Shown here: positions 13,114-19,933 of the stretch, piece by piece | Position numbering within the stretch: the first letter of the stretch is position 1 | How the letters are laid out: every line of letters starts with the position of its first letter | Program-made: the position numbers and the translations under genes | NCBI GenBank assembly: GCA_910584805.1 | Contig: CAJUCB010000023.1 | Location: 5,717-25,649, forward strand | Length of the DNA: 19,933 bases | Direction: 5' to 3' | Origin: an uncultured Oscillospiraceae bacterium | GTDB lineage: Bacteria > Bacillota > Clostridia > Oscillospirales > Oscillospiraceae | Notes under the pieces: generated by a model | What the model was told of the DNA's origin: nothing | The model's database searches: none | What the model saw: only the letters and a program-made list of their open reading frames with translations

Positions 13114-16050
13114 GTGGGTGAATTGAATGTACGCAGGAATGGCATCCTGTCTATCCCCAGGTTCCAGGGGACCAGCAAAACAGAAAAGCAGGCCAGCACC
13201 AGCCAGGCCCAGCAGACCCAAGGGGCCCAGCGGCCCACCAGCCAGGCGGCGGCCACGGTGTCGGCGACCTTGCGGGAGCTGATGACCCGGGTGGACCAGC
13301 TGGGGCGGCAGCTCCGGGAGGGCCGCCAGACCCTGCAAAAGGGGGAAGCCGCCCTGGCCGAGGTAGGGGACAACCTGGGGAAGATGGCCTCCTTGGCCCA
13401 GAAGGCCGCCGGGGAGGGTACGGTGGACCGGGCTGCCCTCCAAGCGGAGCTGGAACAGCTCCGGGGGGAGATCCAACGCATCACCCAGGCGGGGATCAAG
13501 GCTGGCTTCTTCCAGGCGGGCACCGGCGGGGCCAGCCCGGACGCCCTGGTGGACGCCATCCTCAAGAGCCTTACCACCGGGCAGACAGAGGACCAAACCC
13601 TCCCCTCCTGGCTCCAACAGGGCCTTTCCGGTGATCCCCCGGACCGGGACGCGCTGTTGGCGGCGCTGGGGCTGAAAAGCAATGCCAGCAGCGCAGAGCT
13701 GTTGGCGGCCTTGGGCCGCCTGCCCTTGGAGGGCAGCTCCGCCACAGGCTATTTGGCCTCCCTGTATTTGGGGGCGGTCATCGCTGGGGGCACTCCCTCG
13801 GGGGCGGTGGACCCCGCCCTGGCGGCGGCAGGGCTGTCCCAATTCTTAAACGCCGTGGCCCAGGGCATGACCCCGGACCAGGCCATTGAGCTGTTGACCA
13901 ATGGGGCGTTCACCAGTATGGCGGATTTCCAAGCCCAGTTCACCGCCGGGACTGCCCCGGGGCTGGATGCCTTTTTGACGGCCCTGCTCCTCACCCAAAA
14001 CAGCGCCGCCACCCTGCCCCCCATGTTGGCCCTGATGGCCGGCGGCGGCGGGGACCTGGGGATGCTCATGGACCTGCTGATGGCTATGGGGGGCTCTGGG
14101 GATGGCCTGGGGGCGCTGCTGGATGGGACCGGCAGCCAAGGGGCGTTCCAACTGGATTCCCGGAGCCTGGAGACCCTGCTGGCCTCCGGGAAGGACCTGT
14201 CTGGCATGGCCTTTGACCCGGAGGGCAACCAGCTCTCCCTAGACGCCGGGAAGAACCTGATCCTTCGGAGCTTAGTTCCAGGCCAACAGGGGCCTGCCCT
14301 CCGGCTGAATGGCTCGGGGCAAGTGACCCTCCAACAGCTCAGCCTTCCCCTGCTCCAAGCGGAGGGGGGCCAGGTTCGCCTGTTCGCCGCGGGAATGACC
14401 AGCTTGGCCCAGGTCCAGTTGGGACAGGGCACTGTCCTCACCGTGGACGGCAACGGCCTCGTGCAGATCGGCACCCTGCGGGGGGAGGCGGGCAGTGTCC
14501 TCCGGCTGGTTGGGGGCACGGTGGTCCTGAACGGGGCGGAGGCCCAAGCCCAGGCCCAGGCCGGCGCCATTGTGGTGGACGGCCCGGTGTCTTTGCTGGC
14601 GGCCCGGGGCCTGCCGGTGTACAACGCCCAGGGCAAGCCCCTGGAAGCCTTTGACCTCCTGTGGAAAGCCCTTCTCCCCCAGTGGAGCTCCATTAGCTCC
14701 CTGGCTGTGGACGGCCGCCAGGGGCAGGTGGCCCTGCGGGCCGACGACCAGTGGACCCTGGCCCGGCTGTGGCTGCTCAAAGAGAACAGCTCCCAGGGCT
14801 TCCCCGCCCATAGTATCCTGCTCCGGGGCCGGGACCGGGCCGGAAACCCCCGGACCTGGTCCTCCTATGTCCGCTGGGACCAGCGGGAGGGGCGGTTCCA
14901 GGAGGTTATCATGTATCCCAACCCCTTTACCGTCACCGGCGGGGAAGCGGGGGAGGACTGGTACTACGAGGAGGAGACCCAGGCCCTTACCATCCTCAGC
15001 GGCCAGGTGACCGCGGTTTCTGGCGGGGCGGGGATGGACGCCAACCAACAGCCCTTCAGTGGGCGGCTCATCCTGTCCGATAGCCTGGGCCCGGTGACGC
15101 TGACCTTGGAGGGTGTGGTGTGTAAGGTGTCCGCTGGACGGGCGTTCAGCCTGGGGAAGGACAATCAAGTGACCCTGCTGTTGCAGCGGGGGACGGAAAA
15201 TGTGTTCGAGAGCGGCGCGGGCTGCGCCGGAATCTCTCTGGGGGACGGAACCTCCCTGTATATTGACCAGACCAAGGGCCAGGGGCCCGACGGGACCCTC
15301 AGTGCCACCGGCGGCGACGGCGGCGCAGGCATCGGCCGGGACAGCGGGGCTGGACGGGAGGCCTCTGGCTCCATCCACATCCGCGGCGGCGCGGTGAACG
15401 CCACCGGGACCGGCGGCGGCGCGGGCATTGGCGGGGCCTTAGGTGGGCCGGTGGGGGATATCCGTATCCAGGGCGGCACGGTGAGTGCCCAGGCCACCTG
15501 CTGTGCCGCAGCCATCGGCGCGGGCATCCAAGGGGCCTGCGGGGACATCGTCATCAGTGGCTTTGCCAGGGTGCGCAAGGCCCAGGGCGGTGGCCCGGAC
15601 GGGGACATCGGCGGCTGCCTCTTTGGCAATTGCGGCCAGGTCCGGGTATCCGCCGCCAGTGATATCGGCGGGGCAAAGCTCTGGACCCAGCGGGGGCTCT
15701 CCATCCAGATGGGGGAGGCCTCTGTGACCTTACCCCGCTTCCATATCTCTGCCCAGTCCCTACACCTGGACGGGGTGGACCTCTCCACCCGGCAGGCCGC
15801 CCAGGCCGCGGTGGCCGGGCTCACGGCCTCCCGCCGCTGGGTGGCCCGGCTCCAAAGCAGCTATGGCGCCATGTATGGCCAGCTGGAGAGCTTCGGCGGC
15901 CTGCCCACCCATTACAGCGGCACCGTCCGGGATGCCCGGGAAGCGAATTCCCTCCTGGACGATATGCAGGAATTTCTGCGCAATTCCTCCTTTTTCCCCC
16001 TCCTGAGCCAGAGTGGGGCGATGGAGGATGTGGGACAACTGCTGCGATGA
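13114..16050 (+). CDS. Divergent flagellin-like protein with a giant beta-rich central insert
   Basis: A 978-residue protein from GTG 13114 (AAGGAGG 8 bases upstream); the longer reading from 13012 would begin before the promoter. Residues 48-126 resemble the conserved N-terminal flagellin helices: REGRQTLQKGEAALAEVGDN and MASLAQKAAGEG fit the family's 'AEGALNEV...LQRM.ELA.QAANG', and DRAALQAELEQLRGEIQRI fits 'DR..IQ.E..QL..EI.RI'. Residues 887-978 resemble the C-terminal domain: VDLSTRQAAQAAVAGL, ARLQSSYGAMYGQLES and terminal VGQLLR. Between them come low-complexity helical segments (130-335), a beta-rich region (about 338-600) and a carbohydrate-binding-like region with GGAGIGG repeats (about 600-866). 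No Sec signal is visible, as for flagellins. The canonical first helix (INHN..A..T) is missing, and several Cys are present. It could be a real filament protein, an accessory flagellin or a repurposed surface protein. Confidence 0.7.
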   Translation: MGELNVRRNGILSIPRFQGTSKTEKQASTSQAQQTQGAQRPTSQAAATVSATLRELMTRVDQLGRQLREGRQTLQKGEAALAEVGDNLGKMASLAQKAAGEGTVDRAALQAELEQLRGEIQRITQAGIKAGFFQAGTGGASPDALVDAILKSLTTGQTEDQTLPSWLQQGLSGDPPDRDALLAALGLKSNASSAELLAALGRLPLEGSSATGYLASLYLGAVIAGGTPSGAVDPALAAAGLSQFLNAVAQGMTPDQAIELLTNGAFTSMADFQAQFTAGTAPGLDAFLTALLLTQNSAATLPPMLALMAGGGGDLGMLMDLLMAMGGSGDGLGALLDGTGSQGAFQLDSRSLETLLASGKDLSGMAFDPEGNQLSLDAGKNLILRSLVPGQQGPALRLNGSGQVTLQQLSLPLLQAEGGQVRLFAAGMTSLAQVQLGQGTVLTVDGNGLVQIGTLRGEAGSVLRLVGGTVVLNGAEAQAQAQAGAIVVDGPVSLLAARGLPVYNAQGKPLEAFDLLWKALLPQWSSISSLAVDGRQGQVALRADDQWTLARLWLLKENSSQGFPAHSILLRGRDRAGNPRTWSSYVRWDQREGRFQEVIMYPNPFTVTGGEAGEDWYYEEETQALTILSGQVTAVSGGAGMDANQQPFSGRLILSDSLGPVTLTLEGVVCKVSAGRAFSLGKDNQVTLLLQRGTENVFESGAGCAGISLGDGTSLYIDQTKGQGPDGTLSATGGDGGAGIGRDSGAGREASGSIHIRGGAVNATGTGGGAGIGGALGGPVGDIRIQGGTVSAQATCCAAAIGAGIQGACGDIVISGFARVRKAQGGGPDGDIGGCLFGNCGQVRVSAASDIGGAKLWTQRGLSIQMGEASVTLPRFHISAQSLHLDGVDLSTRQAAQAAVAGLTASRRWVARLQSSYGAMYGQLESFGGLPTHYSGTVRDAREANSLLDDMQEFLRNSSFFPLLSQSGAMEDVGQLLR
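15301..15654 (+). repeat. Coding Gly-rich beta-solenoid-type repeats
   Basis: Four degenerate units of about 30 residues follow the pattern 'ATGG.GGAGIGG..G...G.I.I.GG.V'. They are residues 730-847 of the flagellin-like protein. The units read SATGGDGGAGIG..., NATGTGGGAGIGGALGG..., SAQATCCAAAIGAG... and RKAQGGGPDGDIGGC.... Such repeats form solenoid surfaces in clostridial cell-surface proteins. Confidence 0.8.
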
Positions 16051-16062
16051 AAGGAATCATGC

Positions 16063-16092
16063 AGAAAAGCTCCAGGGTTCTGGAGCTTTTCT
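16063..16092 (+). terminator. Terminator of the flagellin-like gene
   Basis: A perfect 13-bp stem (AGAAAAGCTCCAG with CTGGAGCTTTTCT) closes a GGTT loop 12 bases after the stop codon. The T-rich 3' arm serves as the U tract. Confidence 0.88.
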
Positions 16093-16124
16093 CATGGGAT
16101 ATTGGTTGGGGGAACGCGCTAAGA

Positions 16125-16143
16125 ATGGGGCAGAGGGCCCCAT
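16125..16143 (-). terminator. Weak hairpin after the LysR gene
   Basis: A 6-bp stem ATGGGG/CCCCAT with a 7-base loop lies five bases past the LysR stop on the minus strand and is followed by TCTTAG only. It may contribute to termination, but the T run is poor. Confidence 0.35.
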
Positions 16144-16147
16144 AGGC

Positions 16148-17017
16148 TCACAGCAGCGTTTCCGCGTTCTTAAAATACTGCCACACCTGCCTGGCCGCCG
16201 GGGACAGGCTTTGGACGTGGCGGCAGGCAATGCCGATGCGCCGGGTGGCGGGAGGGTCCAGCTCCCGGGTCTCCACAGGGTAGGGGCTGCGCTTTAGGAG
16301 CAGCTCCGGCAGCACGCTCATCCCCAGGCCCTGGGCCACCATGGCAATGACGGAGTAATCGTCTTTGGCGGAATAGGTGATCCGCGGGGTTCCTGCGGCC
16401 TTGCGGACCAGGTCCCGCAGCTCCCCGTCCAGGGAGTCCGGGCGCATGATGTAGGCCGTCTCCCGGAGCTGCTCCATGGGAAAGCGCCCCTGCGCCGGGG
16501 CGGCCTTTGGGGGGAACACCGCCAGGATGCGTTCCTCCAAGAGCTGCGCCGTCTCCAAGCTGGCGGCGGCAGGCAGGCGCAGGAAGCCCAGGTCAATGCG
16601 CCCCTCCCCAATCCAGCGCTCAATGTCCTCGTAGCTCCCCTGTAAGAGTTCAAAGGTGATGTGGGGATGCTGTTCCAAAAAGCCGTGGAGCAGCGCCGGG
16701 AGGATGTGGACAGAAACGCTGAGGAAGGTGCCAATGCGCACCTGGCCTACCTCCAAGCCGTGGAGCTGGGCCACCTGGCGTTTTACCTCCTGGTTCTCCT
16801 GGCAGACGGTGCGGATGGCAGGCAGGAGCTGTTGCCCCTCCTGGGTCAGGCGGACGCCAAAGCGGTCCCGGAGCAGGAGCTTCACCCCCAGCTCGTCCTC
16901 CAAGCTGGTGATGATGTGGCTGATGGCGGATTGGGTATAGCCCAACATCTCCGAGGCCTTGGTGAAGCTGCCCAAGTCCGCCGTCTGCAAAAAAATCTCA
17001 TACTTCTTGATGCTCAT
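16148..17017 (-). CDS. LysR-family transcriptional regulator
   Basis: A 289-residue LysR protein, usual length. The N-terminal winged HTH (1-65) reads YEIFLQTADLGSFTKASEML and GYTQSAISHIITSLEDELGV, followed by LLLRDRFGVRLTQEGQQLLP. The effector-binding domain (about 85-289) begins GQVRIGTFLSVSVHILPALL and contains DDYSVIAMVAQGLGMSVLPE. I chose ATG 17017 (MSIKKYEIF) over ATG 17032, which has no ribosome site. It is divergent from the 2-hydroxyacyl-CoA dehydratase operon, with a LysR-type dyad in the shared region. It therefore most likely controls that operon in response to a substrate or CoA ester (inference). Confidence 0.95.
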   Translation of the reverse strand: MSIKKYEIFLQTADLGSFTKASEMLGYTQSAISHIITSLEDELGVKLLLRDRFGVRLTQEGQQLLPAIRTVCQENQEVKRQVAQLHGLEVGQVRIGTFLSVSVHILPALLHGFLEQHPHITFELLQGSYEDIERWIGEGRIDLGFLRLPAAASLETAQLLEERILAVFPPKAAPAQGRFPMEQLRETAYIMRPDSLDGELRDLVRKAAGTPRITYSAKDDYSVIAMVAQGLGMSVLPELLLKRSPYPVETRELDPPATRRIGIACRHVQSLSPAARQVWQYFKNAETLL

Positions 17018-17048
17018 GGTCCCACACTCCATGTTCTGTTTTTTCCTG

Positions 17049-17057
17049 AGTATACCA
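17049..17057 (-). promoter_or_regulatory. Extended -10 promoter of the LysR gene
   Basis: Read leftward, TGGTATACT is an extended -10 element. The -35 region (TTCGCT, 17 bases upstream) is weak. It places the transcription start about 25 bases before the ATG at 17017. Confidence 0.55.
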
Positions 17058-17098
17058 TAGATGGGCAGGAAAGCGAAGGGGGGCGTGGCGCCCTTGCT

Positions 17099-17125
17099 TC
17101 AAAATCTTTGACACCCAGTTTCAAA
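17099..17125. promoter_or_regulatory. LysR-type operator (T-N11-A dyad plus extra half-site)
   Basis: TCAAAATCTTTGA (17099-17111) is a T-N11-A inverted repeat with 5-base arms. A third half-site TCAAA follows at 17121-17125, 9 bases on. Relative to the predicted operon start near 17170, the dyad is centred about -65 and the extra half-site about -47, matching the recognition and activation sites of classical LysR promoters. Confidence 0.6.
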
Positions 17126-17134
17126 TTTTTGCGT

Positions 17135-17163
17135 TTTACAGGGGCGGCGTCCTGGGCTATACT
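17135..17163 (+). promoter_or_regulatory. Promoter of the 2-hydroxyacyl-CoA dehydratase operon
   Basis: The -35 box TTTACA (17135-17140) and the -10 box TATACT (17158-17163) each match 5 of 6 consensus bases and stand exactly 17 bases apart. The start site would be about 35 bases before the ATG at 17205. Confidence 0.82.
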
Positions 17164-17204
17164 GGGCCCAAAGGATGCAAAAGACCAACAAGGAGGACAG
17201 ACTT

Positions 17205-18440
17205 ATGAACGAGCAAAGCAAGCGCAGCTCCAAGCAGTGGGTCAACGACATGCTCCGGGAGCATTACCGCCACGCCCGGGAGGCCAAGGAGGCCGGCCAA
17301 CTGATTTGTTGGAGCACCTCCATTGCCCCCCAAGAGCTGCTCACCACCATGGGCATCATCACCATGTACCCGGAAAACCACGCCGCCGCCATCGGCGCCC
17401 GGAAGGACACCGAACAGTTCATCCGCCACACCGAGCAGATGGGCTATTCCTCAGACCTGTGCTCCTACGCCCGGGTGAACCTGGCTTACGCCGAGCTTCA
17501 GCACAGCGAGGCAGAGAATATGCCCCTGCCGGACTTCCTCCTGTGTACCAGCAACATCTGCCACACCGTCATCAAGTGGTATGAAAACCTGGCCAAAGAG
17601 CTGAATATCCCCCTCATCCTCTTCGATACCCCCTTCAACCACACCGATGAGGTCCAGGAGCACAACGTGAAGTACATGGAGGGGCAGCTCTACCACATCA
17701 TCGACCAGTTGGAGGAGATCACCGGCAAGAAGTTTGACTACGACAAGCTCCGGGAGGTGATGGCCATCTCCAACGAGACCTGCAGCTGGTGGAAGAAGGC
17801 CACAGAGCTGGCCGCCGCCAAGCCCTCCCCCCTGGACGGCTTCGAGCTGTTCAACTACCTGGCCATTATCGTCTTTGCCCGGGGCACCGAGGAGGCCCGT
17901 GACCTCTTCCACCTCTGGCACGACGAGCTGGCGGAGAAGATCCGTCTGGGCCAAGGCCCCTGGAAGGAGGGGGAGGAGCAGTACCGGGTCCTCTGGGACG
18001 GCATCGCCTGCTGGCCCTATCTGCGCTACACCTACAAGACCCTGAAAAACCTGGGGATCAATGTGGTCACCTCCACCTATCCCAAGTCCTGGACGGTGAG
18101 CTATGAAACCGGCGACATTGCCGGCATGGCCCGGGCCTATTCCGCCAACGTCTACCCCAACCGGAACCTGAACTACGACGTGGACAACATGGTGACCCTC
18201 ACCAAGAAGTTCGGCCTGGACGGCATCGTGTTCCACTCCAACCGCAGCTGCAAGCTGATGGATTTCCGCCAGTATGAGGTCCAGCGCCGGGTGATGGAGG
18301 AGTGCGGCGTGGCCTCGGTGATGTTCGACGGGGACCAGACCGACCCCCGCCTGTTCTCCGAAGCCCAGTATGAGACCCGCATCCAAGCCCTGGCGGAGAT
18401 GATGGAGGCCAACCAACAGAAGAGGAGGACTGCCCAATGA
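17205..18440 (+). CDS. hadB: 2-hydroxyacyl-CoA dehydratase alpha subunit, HadB-like
   Basis: A 411-residue subunit of the radical dehydratase that removes water from (R)-2-hydroxyacyl-CoA to give the 2-enoyl-CoA in amino-acid fermentation. Features recalled from HadB are all here: GWSTS-like CWSTSIAPQEL, MYPENHAA, DLCSYAR (C86), PDFLLCTSNIC (C114, C119) with VIKWYENLAKELNIPLI, and HSNRSCKLM (C349). The Cys at about 86, 114 and 349 match the likely [4Fe-4S] ligands. ATG 17205 has AAGGAGGA upstream; an ATG at 17175 lies too close to the promoter. Its stop overlaps the start of the beta subunit by four bases. The exact substrate (hydroxyisocaproyl, hydroxyglutaryl, lactyl or aryl-lactyl CoA) cannot be told. 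The assignment to the family is firm, and the symbol marks similarity only. Confidence 0.93.
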   Translation: MNEQSKRSSKQWVNDMLREHYRHAREAKEAGQLICWSTSIAPQELLTTMGIITMYPENHAAAIGARKDTEQFIRHTEQMGYSSDLCSYARVNLAYAELQHSEAENMPLPDFLLCTSNICHTVIKWYENLAKELNIPLILFDTPFNHTDEVQEHNVKYMEGQLYHIIDQLEEITGKKFDYDKLREVMAISNETCSWWKKATELAAAKPSPLDGFELFNYLAIIVFARGTEEARDLFHLWHDELAEKIRLGQGPWKEGEEQYRVLWDGIACWPYLRYTYKTLKNLGINVVTSTYPKSWTVSYETGDIAGMARAYSANVYPNRNLNYDVDNMVTLTKKFGLDGIVFHSNRSCKLMDFRQYEVQRRVMEECGVASVMFDGDQTDPRLFSEAQYETRIQALAEMMEANQQKRRTAQ

Positions 18441-19573
18441 AAACCCTGCAAGCGTGCATCGACAGCCTGTGTGAACAGGCCCGGCACCCGGCCCGGACCG
18501 TAAAGGCCGCCTGCCAAGCCACGGGGAAACCCGCCGTGGGCTGCTTCCCCCTCTTTGTCCCGGAGGAATTGGTCTACGCCGCCGGTTTCCTGCCGGTGGG
18601 CCTGTGGGGCGGGGTATCCGCCTTCCAAAAGGCAGACCAGTACATCCAGTCCTTTGCATGTTCCATCATCCGGGCAAACCTGGAGCTGGGGATGTCGGGG
18701 GCCTACAATGAGCTGAAGGCGGTGCTCATCCCCTCCCAGTGCGACACCCTGAAATGCGTCTGTGAGAACTTCAAGCCCGCGGTGCCCCAGGTACCGGTGA
18801 TCGGCGTTACCATCCCCAATAACCGTACCATCCAGGCCGCCCACCAGCAGTTGTTGGATGAGTTCGACTATATCACAGAACAGCTCACCGCCCTGCAAAC
18901 CCCGGCATGCCAGCCAATGCCCTTGGAAGAGGCCTTTGCCGTATATGAGGACTACCGCAGCGTCATGGCCCAGTTCCGGGACATCGTCCCCGACTATTTG
19001 AACACCATCACCCCTGCCATCCGCCACAACCTCATTAAGGCCGCTTGGTTCTTAGATAAGAAGGACTACACCGCCCAGATGCGGGAGCTGTTGGCAGCCT
19101 TGCAGCGGCAGCCCAAGGAGACGTTCCAGGGAACAAGGTGCATCCTCACCGGCATCATGCTGGACGCAGAGCCGGTGTTGGAGCTGCTCCAAGAGCTGCA
19201 CATCGCTGTGGTGGACGACCTGCTCTGCCACGAGTCCCTCTTCCCCCGCACCCCCACCCGGCAGGAGGGCAGCGTTTCCTCCCGGCTGGCCCAGCGCTTC
19301 CTGGACCTGAAAGGGGCCTCCCCCCTCTACGACCCAGGCAAGCCCAGAGGGCGGATGCTGGCGGAGCTGGCAAAAGCCCGGGGGGCGGACATGGTGTTCT
19401 TCACCCTGATGAAGTTCTGTGACCCGGAGGCCTTTGACCACCCCTTTGTGAAAGCGGACTTGAAGGCGGCGGGGGTCCCCCTGCTGAGCGTGGAGCACGA
19501 CCAGCTGTTGGAGTCTGCCGGGCAGCTGCGCACCCGGATTCAGGGCTTCTTAGAGATCAACTTCCCCGGCTGA
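18437..19573 (+). CDS. hadC: 2-hydroxyacyl-CoA dehydratase beta subunit, HadC-like
   Basis: A 378-residue partner of the preceding subunit, usual length for HadC. The family segments are AVGCFPLFVPEELVYAAGFL (C36), SFACSIIRANLELG (C75), LIPSQCDTLKCVCENFK (C102, C107, C109) and MVFFTLMKFCDPEAFDHPF (C328). C75, C102 and C328 are likely cluster ligands by analogy with the family. ATG 18437 overlaps the alpha subunit stop (ATGA), with GAGGAGGA upstream, so translation is coupled. The activator gene follows after 53 bases. It acts in the cytosol as part of the oxygen-sensitive heterodimer. Confidence 0.94.
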   Translation: MKTLQACIDSLCEQARHPARTVKAACQATGKPAVGCFPLFVPEELVYAAGFLPVGLWGGVSAFQKADQYIQSFACSIIRANLELGMSGAYNELKAVLIPSQCDTLKCVCENFKPAVPQVPVIGVTIPNNRTIQAAHQQLLDEFDYITEQLTALQTPACQPMPLEEAFAVYEDYRSVMAQFRDIVPDYLNTITPAIRHNLIKAAWFLDKKDYTAQMRELLAALQRQPKETFQGTRCILTGIMLDAEPVLELLQELHIAVVDDLLCHESLFPRTPTRQEGSVSSRLAQRFLDLKGASPLYDPGKPRGRMLAELAKARGADMVFFTLMKFCDPEAFDHPFVKADLKAAGVPLLSVEHDQLLESAGQLRTRIQGFLEINFPG

Positions 19574-19626
19574 GAGCCCAGCCCCGGCACCGTTCTAGTA
19601 TTTATTGACGATAAGGAGGCTTCCCC

Positions 19627-19933
19627 ATGGTTTTAGGCATTGATATCGGCTCTTCCTCCTCCAAGGCTGTCATTCTGGCCCCTGACGGTGCCGTCCTGGC
19701 TGCCCAGGTGGTGAACCTGGGCACCGGCACCCGGGGCGCAGGCCAGGTGGTGGCGTTGGCCCACCAGCAGGCCGGGACCACTCCGGCGGATATCCGCTGC
19801 ACGGTGGCCACTGGCTACGGCCGTATGACCTACCAGGGGGCGGACCGGCAGCTCACGGAGTTGAGCTGCCATGCCAAAGGCATCCACCACCTCTTCCCCC
19901 AGGCCCGCACCGTGGTGGATATCGGCGGCCAGG
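19627..19933 (+). CDS. hadI: Activator of 2-hydroxyacyl-CoA dehydratase, HadI/HgdC-like (partial)
   Basis: The first 102 codons are visible; the gene leaves the window at the right edge. ATG 19627 has AAGGAGG 8 bases upstream. The N-terminus MVLGIDIGSSSSKAVIL is the phosphate-binding start of the ASKHA fold in BadF/BadG/BcrA/BcrD-type ATPases. VATGYGRMTYQGADRQLTEL and SCHAKGIHHLFPQARTVVDI match archetypal activators, which bring a single electron to the dehydratase at the cost of ATP. The two Cys that hold the bridging cluster in the homodimer lie beyond the visible part. In many known operons the activator comes first (hadI-hadB-hadC, hgdC-hgdA-hgdB); here it comes last. Confidence 0.92.
   Translation, partial: MVLGIDIGSSSSKAVILAPDGAVLAAQVVNLGTGTRGAGQVVALAHQQAGTTPADIRCTVATGYGRMTYQGADRQLTELSCHAKGIHHLFPQARTVVDIGGQ

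Noticed and set aside
15301..15654. CRISPR-like or tandem DNA repeat array
   Set aside because: The units are degenerate, in frame and coding (GGAGIGG solenoid). There are no identical repeats with unique spacers.
17451..18659. Long leftward open frame antisense to the dehydratase genes
   Set aside because: It is antisense to well-recognised HadB/HadC-like genes and shows no domain of its own.
17205..19573. Benzoyl-CoA reductase subunits
   Set aside because: Only two such subunits are present, with HadB/HadC-type motifs and lengths. The four-subunit reductase arrangement is not seen.

Overview
The window looks like the chromosome of a GC-rich anaerobic Firmicute, most likely a gut clostridium of the Oscillospiraceae (Flavonifractor, Oscillibacter or Intestinimonas type). 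The signs are AGGAGG-type ribosome binding sites, a Gram-positive lipoprotein thioredoxin, a small protein ending CLECIGIG that is typical of anaerobic clostridia, and a HadBC-type 2-hydroxyacyl-CoA dehydratase. This placement is inferred from gene content, not from a search. Most of the window is visibly GC-rich. The first ~980 bases are clearly AT-rich, and so is part of 11579-11819.

Left edge (1-1017): a partial leftward gene combines a SLOG/DUF1273-like domain with a LuxR-type HTH. It is divergent from a 59-residue ribbon-helix-helix protein. They share a 107-base control region with a strong leftward promoter and a palindrome. A bidirectional terminator closes this block. Its composition suggests an acquired element.

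Redox block (1019-2766, leftward): tRNA-Leu(CAA) with its own promoter and terminator, then a TlpA/ResA-like lipoprotein, a 48-residue CXXC membrane protein that starts at TTG and overlaps both neighbours, and a NapH-like membrane polyferredoxin. Together they look like a membrane electron or thiol transfer module.

Core block (2981-10828, rightward): an OmpR-family response regulator, its histidine kinase, YqhQ, PrmC, RecA, RecX, RimO and PgsA. The genes are tightly packed and mostly overlapping or adjacent. PgsA is broken: after an intact catalytic motif the reading frame shifts, with about 20 bases apparently missing.

Accessory block (10871-16092): a leftward pair (XRE regulator and an unknown 146-residue protein), then a rightward lysis-like pair (C39-like peptidase and holin-like protein), then a 978-residue protein. 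I read this last protein as a divergent flagellin whose helical ends flank a very large beta-rich insert. It is preceded by a sigma-28-like promoter with exact 15-base spacing. This is the most interesting locus in the window.

Right block (16148-19933): a LysR regulator is divergent from a three-gene operon: HadB-like and HadC-like subunits of a 2-hydroxyacyl-CoA dehydratase, and the start of their ATP-dependent activator. A T-N11-A palindrome sits about 65 bases upstream of the expected operon transcription start, which is the classical LysR arrangement. The operon probably serves amino-acid or hydroxy-acid fermentation, but the substrate cannot be told from the window.
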